From: Vibrio sp. Isolate32
GTDB taxonomy: Bacteria; Pseudomonadota; Gammaproteobacteria; Enterobacterales; Vibrionaceae
Direction: 5' to 3'
NCBI RefSeq assembly: GCF_022397955.1
Contig: NZ_JAKEUQ010000011.1
Coordinates: 1 to 52,406, forward strand
Length of the DNA: 52,406 nucleotides
The translations under genes and the position numbers were made by a program. Positions 9,616-15,815 of this stretch are shown here, in pieces (position 1 is the first letter of the stretch; every line of letters begins with the position of its first letter). The notes below the pieces were generated by a model. The model did not search any database, had not been told where the DNA came from, and saw only the letters and a program-made list of their open reading frames with translations.

Positions 9616-10193
9616 TTATCACCCTGAAGCCAACTAAAAAACTGATCTTTATCGGTCACATCTTCAGGTAATTCAAAGACTTTACTATCTAGAGAATCTA
9701 AAATTCGAGCGAACGAAGAATCTTGCATGCGATCAACCTCCTGACAAAAGAATGCTTTTAACTCGTCGTGAGAAATAACCAAGCCGTCTACGGCTTTCGT
9801 TTCATCATCGCAGTGAGCCAACCAAGGAGCTTCAAGGTGAGTTCTATGAACTAAATCCCACGCTCCAAGTTTTACAAACTTATCCAATACAAAATTAACT
9901 ATATCCAAAAATTTTTGAGGTATAGCAGTCAACAAGTCGTCTGAAATTTCAGTCGTAATTGAATTACTGCCAAACGCTTTGAATTCATGGTACATAGCAG
10001 GAACTACAGGGCCATGATCCCAAGCCTCTATATTTCCATCGAATAATTGATTATCCGTTAAAGCCAATGTGTAGCCTTGGCAGTAATATGCTAATTTTTG
10101 CAATTTCAAATTCGAGATATAAAAACCTCGTTGTCTGGCACTTACGATCAGAGACTTAGCGAATAAGACACTATCGATAGGAGCATCACTCAT
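9612..10193 (-). CDS. Panacea-domain (DUF4065) antitoxin-like protein
   Basis: A 193-residue protein with the hallmark of the DUF4065/GepA/SocA family: LKLQKLAYYCQGYTLA near residues 29-44, followed by EAWDHGPVVPAMYHEFK near 56-72. Panacea proteins act as antitoxins for diverse neighbouring toxins, and the family also includes the SocA proteolytic adaptor of Caulobacter. The gene is first in a two-gene unit, overlapping the 146-residue partner by 4 nt. The pair lies between the integrase and the lysis genes, on the opposite strand to the integrase: a typical cargo position. Its promoter should lie in 10194-10300, which is A/T-rich. Confidence 0.88.
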   Translation of the reverse strand: MSDAPIDSVLFAKSLIVSARQRGFYISNLKLQKLAYYCQGYTLALTDNQLFDGNIEAWDHGPVVPAMYHEFKAFGSNSITTEISDDLLTAIPQKFLDIVNFVLDKFVKLGAWDLVHRTHLEAPWLAHCDDETKAVDGLVISHDELKAFFCQEVDRMQDSSFARILDSLDSKVFELPEDVTDKDQFFSWLQGDK

Positions 10194-10689
10194 TATTTAT
10201 TCTTCTTATTTAAAATAACATGCCTATTAAAGCATGGTACTGTTTAAAATTCCAGTGCAACAAAAGTTCATAAAAACAAGTTTGATATTAATCATATTGT
10301 TATTCATACCATTATTGCCAATTCCAATTAGATTTATGCAGCTCCTACACATCATCCCCAAACCTAGATAATAAGAATAACCATAATTAGTATCTAAGGT
10401 TCTTCTGAACCCCAACCGACTTGGGTTTGACGGCTTTCTGATAGTTTTTTTATCCGACACAGTGACAACACCTTCAGTCAGAAACACAAAAGAAAAAAAC
10501 CAAAAAATTTAGTTACTTAAATGCAATACCAAATAAAAAACAAGGTTATATGTTTTACTCAAAGATCAAGAGATTTTTTTTTATGGGAGCGCGAAAGTAA
10601 AGCATCATTAAAAGGCGTTTTTTATACAATCAAGTGGTATCTATTACCATCAGTTAGTGGTCACTTACAGTTTTTTTTTAATTCACCAC

Positions 10690-10698
10690 TTATCCACA
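10690..10698 (+). promoter_or_regulatory. DnaA box in prophage intergenic region
   Basis: Exact TTATCCACA, the high-affinity DnaA site of E. coli and Vibrio. A single box may be chance in A/T-rich DNA. It could let host DnaA influence phage replication, although the phage encodes its own HUH initiator. Confidence 0.4.
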
Positions 10699-10774
10699 AG
10701 CAACCCAATTTCTTTACCTTGAAAAAGTTCAATTGTAGCACTATCTTGTAAACCTTCTGGGAAGCAAACACATG

Positions 10775-10801
10775 ATGTTGTGTTTATTTTATTCACAACA
10801 T
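10775..10801. repeat. Perfect inverted repeat ATGTTGTG / CACAACAT
   Basis: Eight-bp arms separated by TTTATTTTATT. It may be a protein-binding palindrome or a hairpin at the far end of the late transcript. An AAGGAG ribosome-like site follows at 10805-10810 but no open frame starts after it. Confidence 0.5.
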
Positions 10802-10839
10802 AAGAAAGGAGTTATACAGAGAGCGTTGATTATTTAACC

Positions 10840-10872
10840 AAAAACGAAGAACCCCACCAAAAGGCAGGGTTC
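10840..10872 (-). terminator. Putative terminator of the prophage late operon
   Basis: Inverted repeat GAACCC/GGGTTC (10849-10854 and 10867-10872), followed on the reverse strand by TTCGTTTTTGG. It lies 310 nt past the last late gene and would be a second stop after the stronger hairpin at 11154-11183. Confidence 0.5.
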
Positions 10873-11013
10873 GAATTCGAAGCCAAGTCTAGAGTAACGC
10901 CAATCACTCAAAAAGTGGCCACTAGATATCTAAATCTCAATATCTGACACCGAGACTATAGACCGTGGGTACAGGCTTGGCAACCAAATTAACACAACCA
11001 GATAGGTGTGATT

Positions 11014-11151
11014 ATGTTGCCAAAAAGCGTCAAAGCTATACTGCGTAAGGTGTTCGACACAGGTTTTACTATTTTCAGATTACGACCTGATTTCTTTGTC
11101 AAAGGGCTAATTTACTGTATCAATACAGTCGCAGACTTGATTAAAGAATAA
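11014..11151 (+). CDS. Small prophage ORF (45 residues), opposite strand to the late operon
   Basis: ATG at 11014 is preceded by an AGGTG ribosome-like site 7 nt upstream (gataggtgtgattATG). It encodes 45 residues, beginning MLPKSVKAILRKVF and ending NTVADLIKE, basic at the N-terminus with an amphipathic or hydrophobic middle (FFVKGLIYCINTV). The stop lies 3 nt before a strong bidirectional terminator, as expected of a real short gene. It is the only plus-strand gene between the integrase and the repressor, and it is antisense to any late transcript that reads past 11182. Function unknown; a small membrane-active or regulatory peptide is possible. It could also be chance. Confidence 0.45.
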   Translation: MLPKSVKAILRKVFDTGFTIFRLRPDFFVKGLIYCINTVADLIKE

Positions 11152-11153
11152 CT

Positions 11154-11183
11154 AAAATAGACAGTCGAAAGGCTGTCTATTTT
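11154..11183. terminator. Strong bidirectional terminator
   Basis: Perfect 11-bp stem AAAATAGACAG/CTGTCTATTTT with an 8-nt loop; A/T tracts on both sides supply T-runs either way. It serves the 51-residue late gene (minus) and the 45-residue gene (plus). Confidence 0.85.
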
Positions 11184-11337
11184 ACCCATTACCACTTTCA
11201 AGCCTTGTAATACGCTCATCCATCTTTTCCATCATTAAGCGTAACCACTTAACATCCGTTTTGAGTGTGATACCTACACCCATCCCACTAGATAAAGCAC
11301 TAACAACGGCGACTATTATTGTTTGATACTCTGCCAT
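11182..11337 (-). CDS. Small membrane protein, last gene of the lysis cassette
   Basis: A 51-residue protein starting MAEYQTIIVAVVSALS. A hydrophobic segment (about residues 6-24) is followed by a charged helix (DVKWLRLMMEKMDERITRLE) resembling the soluble part of XhlA-type small phage lysis proteins. Its ATG overlaps the stop of the upstream gene by one base (TAATG). Position directly after a holin-like gene suggests a holin accessory or antiholin; this is inference from topology and place. Confidence 0.75.
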   Translation of the reverse strand: MAEYQTIIVAVVSALSSGMGVGITLKTDVKWLRLMMEKMDERITRLESGNG

Positions 11338-11555
11338 TACTTGAACTCATTGCGTAGGGTTTCCCATAGGCCAAATACTATTGGAGCACTTGCGCCAATA
11401 ATGCCACCGAATTGAATACCGTCTGCCGAGACACTCGCGGTGATAAGTTCAGGGTGACCAGATACCAAAGCCGCTCCCGCGCCAAGTAACGCTAACCCCT
11501 TTTTAGTGGATGGTTGGTCAAGGTCGATTCCGATTTTTTCTAGTAAGCTTTTCAT
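11337..11555 (-). CDS. Putative holin
   Basis: A 72-residue protein starting MKSLLEKIGIDLDQP, with two hydrophobic stretches (about residues 20-34 and 46-62: KGLALLGAGAALVSG and FGGIIGASAPIVFGLW) and a charged C-terminus, the form of small phage holins. I chose the internal ATG at 11555 instead of a longer upstream start because the short gene at 11552-11650 ends exactly there with an ATGA overlap, and because the longer version would add an arginine-rich shadow of that gene. It follows a muramidase-like gene in the operon. Holin function is inferred from size, topology and context. Confidence 0.7.
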   Translation of the reverse strand: MKSLLEKIGIDLDQPSTKKGLALLGAGAALVSGHPELITASVSADGIQFGGIIGASAPIVFGLWETLRNEFK

Positions 11556-11650
11556 AGTAATTTGCTCTGTCGTAAATACTTGATGGTGTAGGCGGCGAGA
11601 ACGCCACCTACTACGGTAATAGCTATTTTCTTGTAGTCTTCTTTTGTCAT
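11552..11650 (-). CDS. Tiny membrane protein (32 residues) in the lysis cassette
   Basis: Encodes 32 residues starting MTKEDYKKIAITVVGG: a short charged head, one membrane segment (about residues 9-22) and a basic tail (KYLRQSKLL). Both ends are ATGA overlaps, with the muramidase-like gene upstream and the holin-like gene downstream, which strongly supports translation despite the small size. It lies in a different frame from both neighbours. It may be a pinholin-like, spanin-like or virion membrane peptide; I cannot choose. Confidence 0.7.
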   Translation of the reverse strand: MTKEDYKKIAITVVGGVLAAYTIKYLRQSKLL

Positions 11651-12123
11651 GCCATGGCGACTCCTTCACGCGCCATGCTTAAACCGTAATAGCTCCCGAC
11701 TTCTTTACGACTCATTGCATGTAATAGCTTTGCCAGTTGTTCGTTGTTGTTCACATCGACAACCTGATTACGCCCGATGCCCGTCCATTCACTAACGTGT
11801 TTGATGTATAGCTCGGTGTCGTTTTCCACTGACGGAGCGAAGCGGTTTATCATTTCGCTCAAGGTTTGAAAGCCTTGTCGTGAGTAGCTACGAAGAACAC
11901 GCGCCCCCGCTCGAAAGCCATAAACAGGGTGTTTGAACTCTTCGAAGCTTTTATCGAGGTCGAGTAGATGCTCACCATCCCACTGAGTGCGATCACCTTT
12001 TGACTCACGAATGTTTAATGGGTTGTTGTTACGCACACCACGCGGCAGAGTTTTTCTATATGTCATGTAGGCTAGCCCCCCAATTATGCAGACGCTTGCG
12101 GCAATGATGGTTTTTGAGGCCAT
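11647..12123 (-). CDS. Membrane-anchored peptidoglycan hydrolase-like protein
   Basis: A 158-residue protein with an N-terminal membrane segment (about residues 4-20, IIAASVCIIGGLAYMTY) and then the RGVRNNNPLNIR motif (residues 28-39), found in many phage muramidase- or structural-type proteins, followed by YGFRAGARVLRSYSRQG and ISEWTGI-like helical regions of a lysozyme-like fold. It probably digests peptidoglycan, either during entry (PM2 and relatives carry a virion-bound lytic activity) or at lysis. It overlaps the upstream 80-residue gene by 40 nt in another frame and the downstream 32-residue gene by 4 nt. Confidence 0.7.
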   Translation of the reverse strand: MASKTIIAASVCIIGGLAYMTYRKTLPRGVRNNNPLNIRESKGDRTQWDGEHLLDLDKSFEEFKHPVYGFRAGARVLRSYSRQGFQTLSEMINRFAPSVENDTELYIKHVSEWTGIGRNQVVDVNNNEQLAKLLHAMSRKEVGSYYGLSMAREGVAMA

Positions 12124-12326
12124 ACCACATCTTCCGGATTAGTGAACGTTTGAGGGATATCGCGTAAAGCTTGGCGATACTGGCGAAATGGAGTGACATC
12201 TAACTCCATATCCATAGCTGTATTCACGAGATGGTCAGCATCAACCATAAGGCGGTCACGCTTCTCAATATGTTCAACCCATTCTTCAGCAACAAGGCCA
12301 CGGGTAGTTACAACTAACATTGTCAT
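12084..12326 (-). CDS. Tail-fibre-assembly/chaperone-like small protein
   Basis: An 80-residue protein whose second half (FRQYRQALRDIPQTF, then PEDVVWP) matches the common C-terminal motif of phage tail-fibre assembly or chaperone proteins. Such genes normally follow a receptor-binding fibre gene. Here it follows a 280-residue spike-like protein, so it probably helps fold or mount the spike. Finding this motif in a tailless phage is notable. Gap of 12 nt to the upstream gene; its 3' end overlaps the hydrolase gene by 40 nt. Confidence 0.72.
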   Translation of the reverse strand: MTMLVVTTRGLVAEEWVEHIEKRDRLMVDADHLVNTAMDMELDVTPFRQYRQALRDIPQTFTNPEDVVWPQKPSLPQASA

Positions 12327-12338
12327 AATAAGAACTCC

Positions 12339-13181
12339 TTAAACTTTATGTAGAGCGTTAACCTTTCGGATAAGCTCAGTTTTTGGGTTGTACAACTGCC
12401 CATGTTTTTTAGATTTAGGAAAGTGACCTACGCAAACAGTAGGCAAAGCGAGGTAGATAACATCTCCAACACTTGCATTGGAGAAGTTCAGATCAACATG
12501 CGTATAAGAACCTGGACTGCTACTTGTTCGATGGCTCGAAATTTGTTTCCAATCCCCTGCCGTATCAGTCCCTAACCAAGAAACCGATGCTGTACCTTGA
12601 ATTTTGGTGTACGCAAGAAACGTTGCTGTTGGACTGTTCTTAATATGTTGATTAGGAATATAAAAATCATATCCCGTTAAATCTTGAAAAGAGACATCCA
12701 AAACAGTCATCTTCAAAATATTGAAGCTTCCTGAAAAGTACTTCGTACTGCGACCAATTCCCATAAAGTCCAACAACGCTTTCGCTTCGCTATCGCGCAT
12801 GACAGGGTCATCACCTGACTTAACCGGAATGACTTCGGCTTTGAAGCAATCGTTGCGACCACCACGAACTCCCATTCCTAACGGATAGACATTTTTATGA
12901 CCATGTGAATTAGCTGATAGCTCATTGGTATCAATAAAGTCACCGTTGTAGTTCAAAGCAGTAAAGCCCATCGCGTTGATTACGGTTTGTGTATCTACAC
13001 GACCAATAGCCGCGAGAGCTTCATTGTTCATCTTGTTTTTGATGCCATTCCATTCACTCGCAATAGATGACTTAAGCGCATCAAACGCCGTTTCCATTTT
13101 TCGAATAGCACCGCCCTTGATGCTATCTAGTAGGTTTCGGGCTTCGGTCACCAGTTGCCCGATTGCCGTAAAATCACTCAT
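12339..13181 (-). CDS. Putative spike/receptor-binding protein
   Basis: A 280-residue protein in three parts: a helical N-terminus (residues 1-60, probable oligomerising stalk), a central region rich in Asn, Gly and Asp (GDFIDTNELSANSHGH, then GMGVRGGRNDC), and a beta-rich C-terminal domain with aromatic and Ser/Thr-rich strands (about 140-260), similar in style to phage fibre tips. The position, before a fibre-chaperone-like gene and after vertex-like genes, suggests it is the functional equivalent of the PM2 spike P1. No sequence similarity to P1 is claimed. The start at 13181 overlaps the previous gene by 8 nt. Confidence 0.6.
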   Translation of the reverse strand: MSDFTAIGQLVTEARNLLDSIKGGAIRKMETAFDALKSSIASEWNGIKNKMNNEALAAIGRVDTQTVINAMGFTALNYNGDFIDTNELSANSHGHKNVYPLGMGVRGGRNDCFKAEVIPVKSGDDPVMRDSEAKALLDFMGIGRSTKYFSGSFNILKMTVLDVSFQDLTGYDFYIPNQHIKNSPTATFLAYTKIQGTASVSWLGTDTAGDWKQISSHRTSSSPGSYTHVDLNFSNASVGDVIYLALPTVCVGHFPKSKKHGQLYNPKTELIRKVNALHKV

Positions 13182-13446
13182 TGAGTTCTTTCTCCATTTC
13201 TTCCGCTACGTTCTGCAGGCGTGGCAACGTATTCGCTGCAACACTGTCGGCCAGTTCGTGAACGTCATTACCTGAATTGAAAGCGTGGCGTTGTAATGAG
13301 ACTACCGCCGAGCTTAGTGATACCTGATTGCTGTATACGCCGCGCATCATTTCCAACGCGTCTACCTGATCAGGTTTTAGGTTCTTTAAGTGTTCGGTGA
13401 GCGGGTCGTATGTCACGACCGCTCGACGTGGCATGAAGTGGCTCAT
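13174..13446 (-). CDS. Small virion-associated protein, function unknown
   Basis: A 90-residue, mostly helical soluble protein (LTEHLKNLKPDQVDALEMMRGV, written here in part, with many heptad-like Leu/Val positions) and an acidic end (EEMEKELNE). No family recognised. It is tightly coupled: 4-nt overlap with the 201-residue gene upstream and 8-nt overlap with the spike-like gene downstream. Its place suggests a connector between the vertex and the spike or an assembly factor. Confidence 0.6.
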   Translation of the reverse strand: MSHFMPRRAVVTYDPLTEHLKNLKPDQVDALEMMRGVYSNQVSLSSAVVSLQRHAFNSGNDVHELADSVAANTLPRLQNVAEEMEKELNE

Positions 13447-14048
13447 CGGTGAACCTCCATCAGTGCCAGTTTTAATGGTGTATTGCTGTTGTTATACGCC
13501 CACAGTTCACCGCCTCCCGTCAGTGTGATTCCTGCAGGTGCCGTGCGATCACCTAAAACGGGTAATCCCACTACAGCAGAAACATGCGAGTCACCGAGCA
13601 TCGCCTCGGCTTCTGCATCACTGATGTTCTGAATAATCGCTTCTAGTCGTGTAACCGAAGCATTAACTAAACGAACTTTGTTGTTTGGTTGAATAAGAAT
13701 GTGGTCGCGACTAATAAAGCGTTGTGCAATCTCTTGTCGGGTCGTGACAACCGAGCGCACTTCACTGATAGCCATAGATTCAGCAAATTTCACGTTAGCA
13801 GGCGGCGTTGTTTTTAGGTTCTGCTTAGTCAGCTGATATACAACACGAATAGGTGCGGCATGTGGGTTAGATATCTCAAGCTCTTTAAAGCTTGAAACGT
13901 CTAACGTATCGCCTGCATCTACACGGATTTTTTCGCCGTTATCGCTTCGGACGTACAAATATTCCTGAGCTTCACGGACTATCAGTAAAAGAGCCGAACC
14001 GACACCAAAACGCTTAACTGCACTAGGTTCTAAAGTTATCGCTTTCAT
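13443..14048 (-). CDS. Beta-rich structural protein, candidate vertex (penton) component
   Basis: A 201-residue protein predicted to be almost all beta. It seems to hold two similar halves: residues 8-75 (SALLLIVREAQEYLYVRSD, then IRVDAGDTLDVSSFKELEI) and 110-200 (DHILIQPNNKVRLVNASVT, then ITLTGGGELWAYNN), each with a strand pattern ending in an alternating hydrophobic strand. This looks like a tandem beta-sandwich, suitable for a penton base or spike foot. The gene abuts the upstream coiled-coil gene (no gap) and overlaps the next by 4 nt. No homologue recognised; structural role inferred from context. Confidence 0.6.
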   Translation of the reverse strand: MKAITLEPSAVKRFGVGSALLLIVREAQEYLYVRSDNGEKIRVDAGDTLDVSSFKELEISNPHAAPIRVVYQLTKQNLKTTPPANVKFAESMAISEVRSVVTTRQEIAQRFISRDHILIQPNNKVRLVNASVTRLEAIIQNISDAEAEAMLGDSHVSAVVGLPVLGDRTAPAGITLTGGGELWAYNNSNTPLKLALMEVHR

Positions 14049-14741
14049 CTAGTCCCCCTTGAACGCAAGAGCAACGCCTGCGATAGCAAAAGAAATAGCA
14101 ACAGCAATTGCCACCTTGCTGATATCACCAGAGCTACCCGTTTGGCTGCGTGATGCGGTGTTTTCTGCCATGACTAAAGCAGCTCGGGCGTTTTCTCCCG
14201 ACTGTGCTGCCATAGACTTAATGGCTGACGTTGTATCCGCGCTGTTCGAACGCATATTGTCTAACGCCTTTTCACTCGTTCGGCGGCTGTTTTCTAACGC
14301 TTTCTCACCAAATACGAATGCCTTAGATATTGATTCCTGACCGTTATCCAGTGCCGATTTCAACGAGTCTTTATTTGCCTTAATCGAATCAGAGGCAATC
14401 TGGCCGTTTAGCTTAAGTGCCTCTTTGCTGACGTTCTCGTTTGACTTGATCGCATCGCGACCAAAATCAAACGACTCATCGACCGCATGTTCATTAGCTC
14501 GGAGTGCATCCGAACCTAAACGCGCGGCTTTATCCATTGCGGCACTATTGCTATCCATCGCCCGTTTCGCTATTTCTGACGCGGCTTTTACTGAGCCGTG
14601 ATCAGTCATAGAGATATTGCCAACGTTGCCATTTATGCCAGAGAGAACGACACCAAGGTTATCTCCACTAATGGCACTGGTGCCGCTCGTGTTCGTGGTG
14701 TTGGTTACGTTCTTACTTGAACTGCTACCACCTCCGCCCAT
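14049..14741 (-). CDS. Repetitive coiled-coil protein with C-terminal membrane anchor
   Basis: A 230-residue protein: Gly/Ser-rich head (MGGGGSSSSKNVTNTTNTSG), a beta-type region to about residue 50, then a long helix (about 55-195) made of imperfect 9-11-residue units such as DAIKSNENVSKEAL, DSIKANKDSLKSAL and EKALENSRRTSEKAL, and a terminal membrane segment (KVAIAVAISFAIAGVALAF). It has no cysteine or tryptophan. The build suits an elongated oligomer anchored in the internal membrane, for example a stalk or a DNA-delivery component. It starts by sharing one base with the preceding stop (TAATG). Confidence 0.65.
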   Translation of the reverse strand: MGGGGSSSSKNVTNTTNTSGTSAISGDNLGVVLSGINGNVGNISMTDHGSVKAASEIAKRAMDSNSAAMDKAARLGSDALRANEHAVDESFDFGRDAIKSNENVSKEALKLNGQIASDSIKANKDSLKSALDNGQESISKAFVFGEKALENSRRTSEKALDNMRSNSADTTSAIKSMAAQSGENARAALVMAENTASRSQTGSSGDISKVAIAVAISFAIAGVALAFKGD

Positions 14742-15151
14742 TAGTCATTCTCCAAAACAAGGGATAAAACAGACTCACGGCCTGACTTACCCGAAACCGA
14801 AAAACCGAAACGCTCAAGTATTCGCACCATGCCACGGCGAACCGTGTGATATTTGATTGAGCGATACCCTTGAGATTTCACGGCTTCAATGATGCAAGGC
14901 GCAGCTTTCACTAGCCCCTTACCTGTCATTGCTAGAATCAAATAATCATTGTCACTGGTGACGAAGCCTACAAAGCGAACCGAAACGCCCTCACCTTTCA
15001 AGTGATAAAAACTGGCTCGTTTGGTTTTCACCGCATCACAGCAAAAATCAAATTCAGCCTTAGCTTGTGACACCCCATTGAACGCGGATTTAATTAGCGA
15101 AAACTGAGCGGCAATATCTGCGCGAGTGGGTCTAATCAACATAAAATTCAT
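14741..15151 (-). CDS. GNAT-like protein of the prophage late operon
   Basis: A 136-residue protein beginning MNFMLIRPTRADIAAQ. The middle (YLILAMTGKGLVKAAP, then SQGYRSIKYHTVRRGMVRILERFGF) resembles the acetyl-CoA-binding beta-alpha unit and last strand of GNAT acetyltransferases, though the canonical Q/RxxGxG/A motif is degenerate (GKGLVKA). It may be an acetyltransferase-fold protein with a non-catalytic role. An ATG three codons in is an alternative start. It overlaps the upstream gene by 4 nt (ATGA). Confidence 0.55.
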   Translation of the reverse strand: MNFMLIRPTRADIAAQFSLIKSAFNGVSQAKAEFDFCCDAVKTKRASFYHLKGEGVSVRFVGFVTSDNDYLILAMTGKGLVKAAPCIIEAVKSQGYRSIKYHTVRRGMVRILERFGFSVSGKSGRESVLSLVLEND

Positions 15152-15369
15152 TTCTTAAACGCCACCCACGCAATGCCAACAGCTAACAACACAAACGGTA
15201 TGTTTTGCGCGAGCTTTTGCCCCGCACTACCACCAAAGTTGATCGCTCCATTTCGAATCCCGCCAATTGAGTTGTTGCCCGTCGCTTCACTTGGTCCAGC
15301 TGCGCCGCCTCCGGCACTGATTGGCATAGAACCGCCTGCACTCAAGCCACCACCGATACCTGGTATCAT
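15148..15369 (-). CDS. Small Gly/Ala-rich virion membrane protein
   Basis: A 73-residue protein: a disordered Gly/Ser/Ala-rich N-terminal 50 residues (GIGGGLSAGGSMPISAGGG) and a C-terminal membrane segment (IPFVLLAVGIAWVAF) ending in KK. This is typical of the small membrane proteins that PM2-like phages place under the capsid. It is ATGA-coupled on both sides, to the 50-residue gene and to the GNAT-like gene. Confidence 0.7.
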   Translation of the reverse strand: MIPGIGGGLSAGGSMPISAGGGAAGPSEATGNNSIGGIRNGAINFGGSAGQKLAQNIPFVLLAVGIAWVAFKK

Positions 15370-15518
15370 TTGTTCCCCTTAATGACTCGATAAGTCACAT
15401 AGCAACCGCCACCAACGGCACCGATTTTTAATAGCTTGGTTGCGCTACTTCCAGACCAGAAACCCGCACCAAAACCAAGACCACCCGCTAACAGAGGAAG
15501 AACCACAATTAATGGCAT
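15366..15518 (-). CDS. Small membrane protein (50 residues)
   Basis: Starts at 15518 (MPLIVVLPLLAGGLGFGAGF) with a strong AGGAGG ribosome site 8 nt upstream and stops at 15366, overlapping the next start by ATGA. Two hydrophobic segments (about 2-20 and 31-42) and a basic end (YRVIKGNK). Probably an internal-membrane virion protein, as in PM2, which has several membrane proteins of 30-50 residues. No homologue recognised. Confidence 0.75.
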   Translation of the reverse strand: MPLIVVLPLLAGGLGFGAGFWSGSSATKLLKIGAVGGGCYVTYRVIKGNK

Positions 15519-15532
15519 AACTCTTCCTCCTG

Positions 15533-15805
15533 TTAGTTTTTCAAAACCACGATAAGACCAAGTAAAAGCACCGCAGCACCAATACCACCGCCCACATACA
15601 AAAGGGTTTTGTCGTTACTCTGTAGAGAGGAACCCGTAACCGCGTTGCCGTGGTTATCTTTCACTGTTTGTTGTGGCTGTTGCGTTGTGCCTGCATTTTT
15701 TGATGAGTCGTCTTTAGTCGCGACATCAATCAAGTTGCCCATCCCCTCGCCAACGTCATCAAGCAGACCAGAACCGAAGTCCGTTAAGTCATCCCAAAAA
15801 GCCAA
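15533..15805 (-). CDS. Virion membrane protein with soluble acidic head
   Basis: A 90-residue protein. The N-terminus is acidic and Gly-rich (WDDLTDFGSGLLDDVGEGMG), the middle is Gln/Asn/Thr-rich and probably disordered, and the C-terminus is a single membrane helix (LLYVGGGIGAAVLLLGLIVV) ending LKN. It lies 10 nt after the major capsid gene, as PM2 places capsid-contacting membrane proteins next to the capsid gene. Probably an internal-membrane structural protein. Confidence 0.7.
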   Translation of the reverse strand: MAFWDDLTDFGSGLLDDVGEGMGNLIDVATKDDSSKNAGTTQQPQQTVKDNHGNAVTGSSLQSNDKTLLYVGGGIGAAVLLLGLIVVLKN

Positions 15806-15815
15806 TAGTCACCCC

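Larger units (their letters stand above)
10194..11013. other. A/T-rich non-coding stretch of the prophage
   Basis: About 820 nt without a convincing gene. It holds an exact DnaA box (TTATCCACA, 10690-10698), a perfect 8-bp inverted repeat ATGTTGTG/CACAACAT with an 11-nt A/T loop (10775-10782 and 10794-10801), and a terminator (10840-10872). Two A/T-rich open frames (10227-10487 minus, 10521-10751 plus) have low-complexity composition and are probably not genes. In the circular phage this interval separates the cargo genes from the late operon and could hold promoters or an origin. Confidence 0.55.

Noticed and set aside
10227..10487. 86-residue open frame on the minus strand upstream of the Panacea gene
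   Set aside because: Asn/Ile/Met-rich low-complexity end, no good ribosome site, no recognisable motif. A GTG start nine codons in (VSDKKTIRK) is possible but unsupported.
10521..10751. 76-residue open frame on the plus strand
   Set aside because: Dominated by T/A runs translating to Phe/Lys/Leu; no ribosome site and no coding-like codon use.
10850..10880. tRNA T-arm-like GGGTTCGAATTC on the plus strand
   Set aside because: The flanks do not form a T-stem, acceptor or anticodon arm; the sequence is explained by a terminator hairpin.
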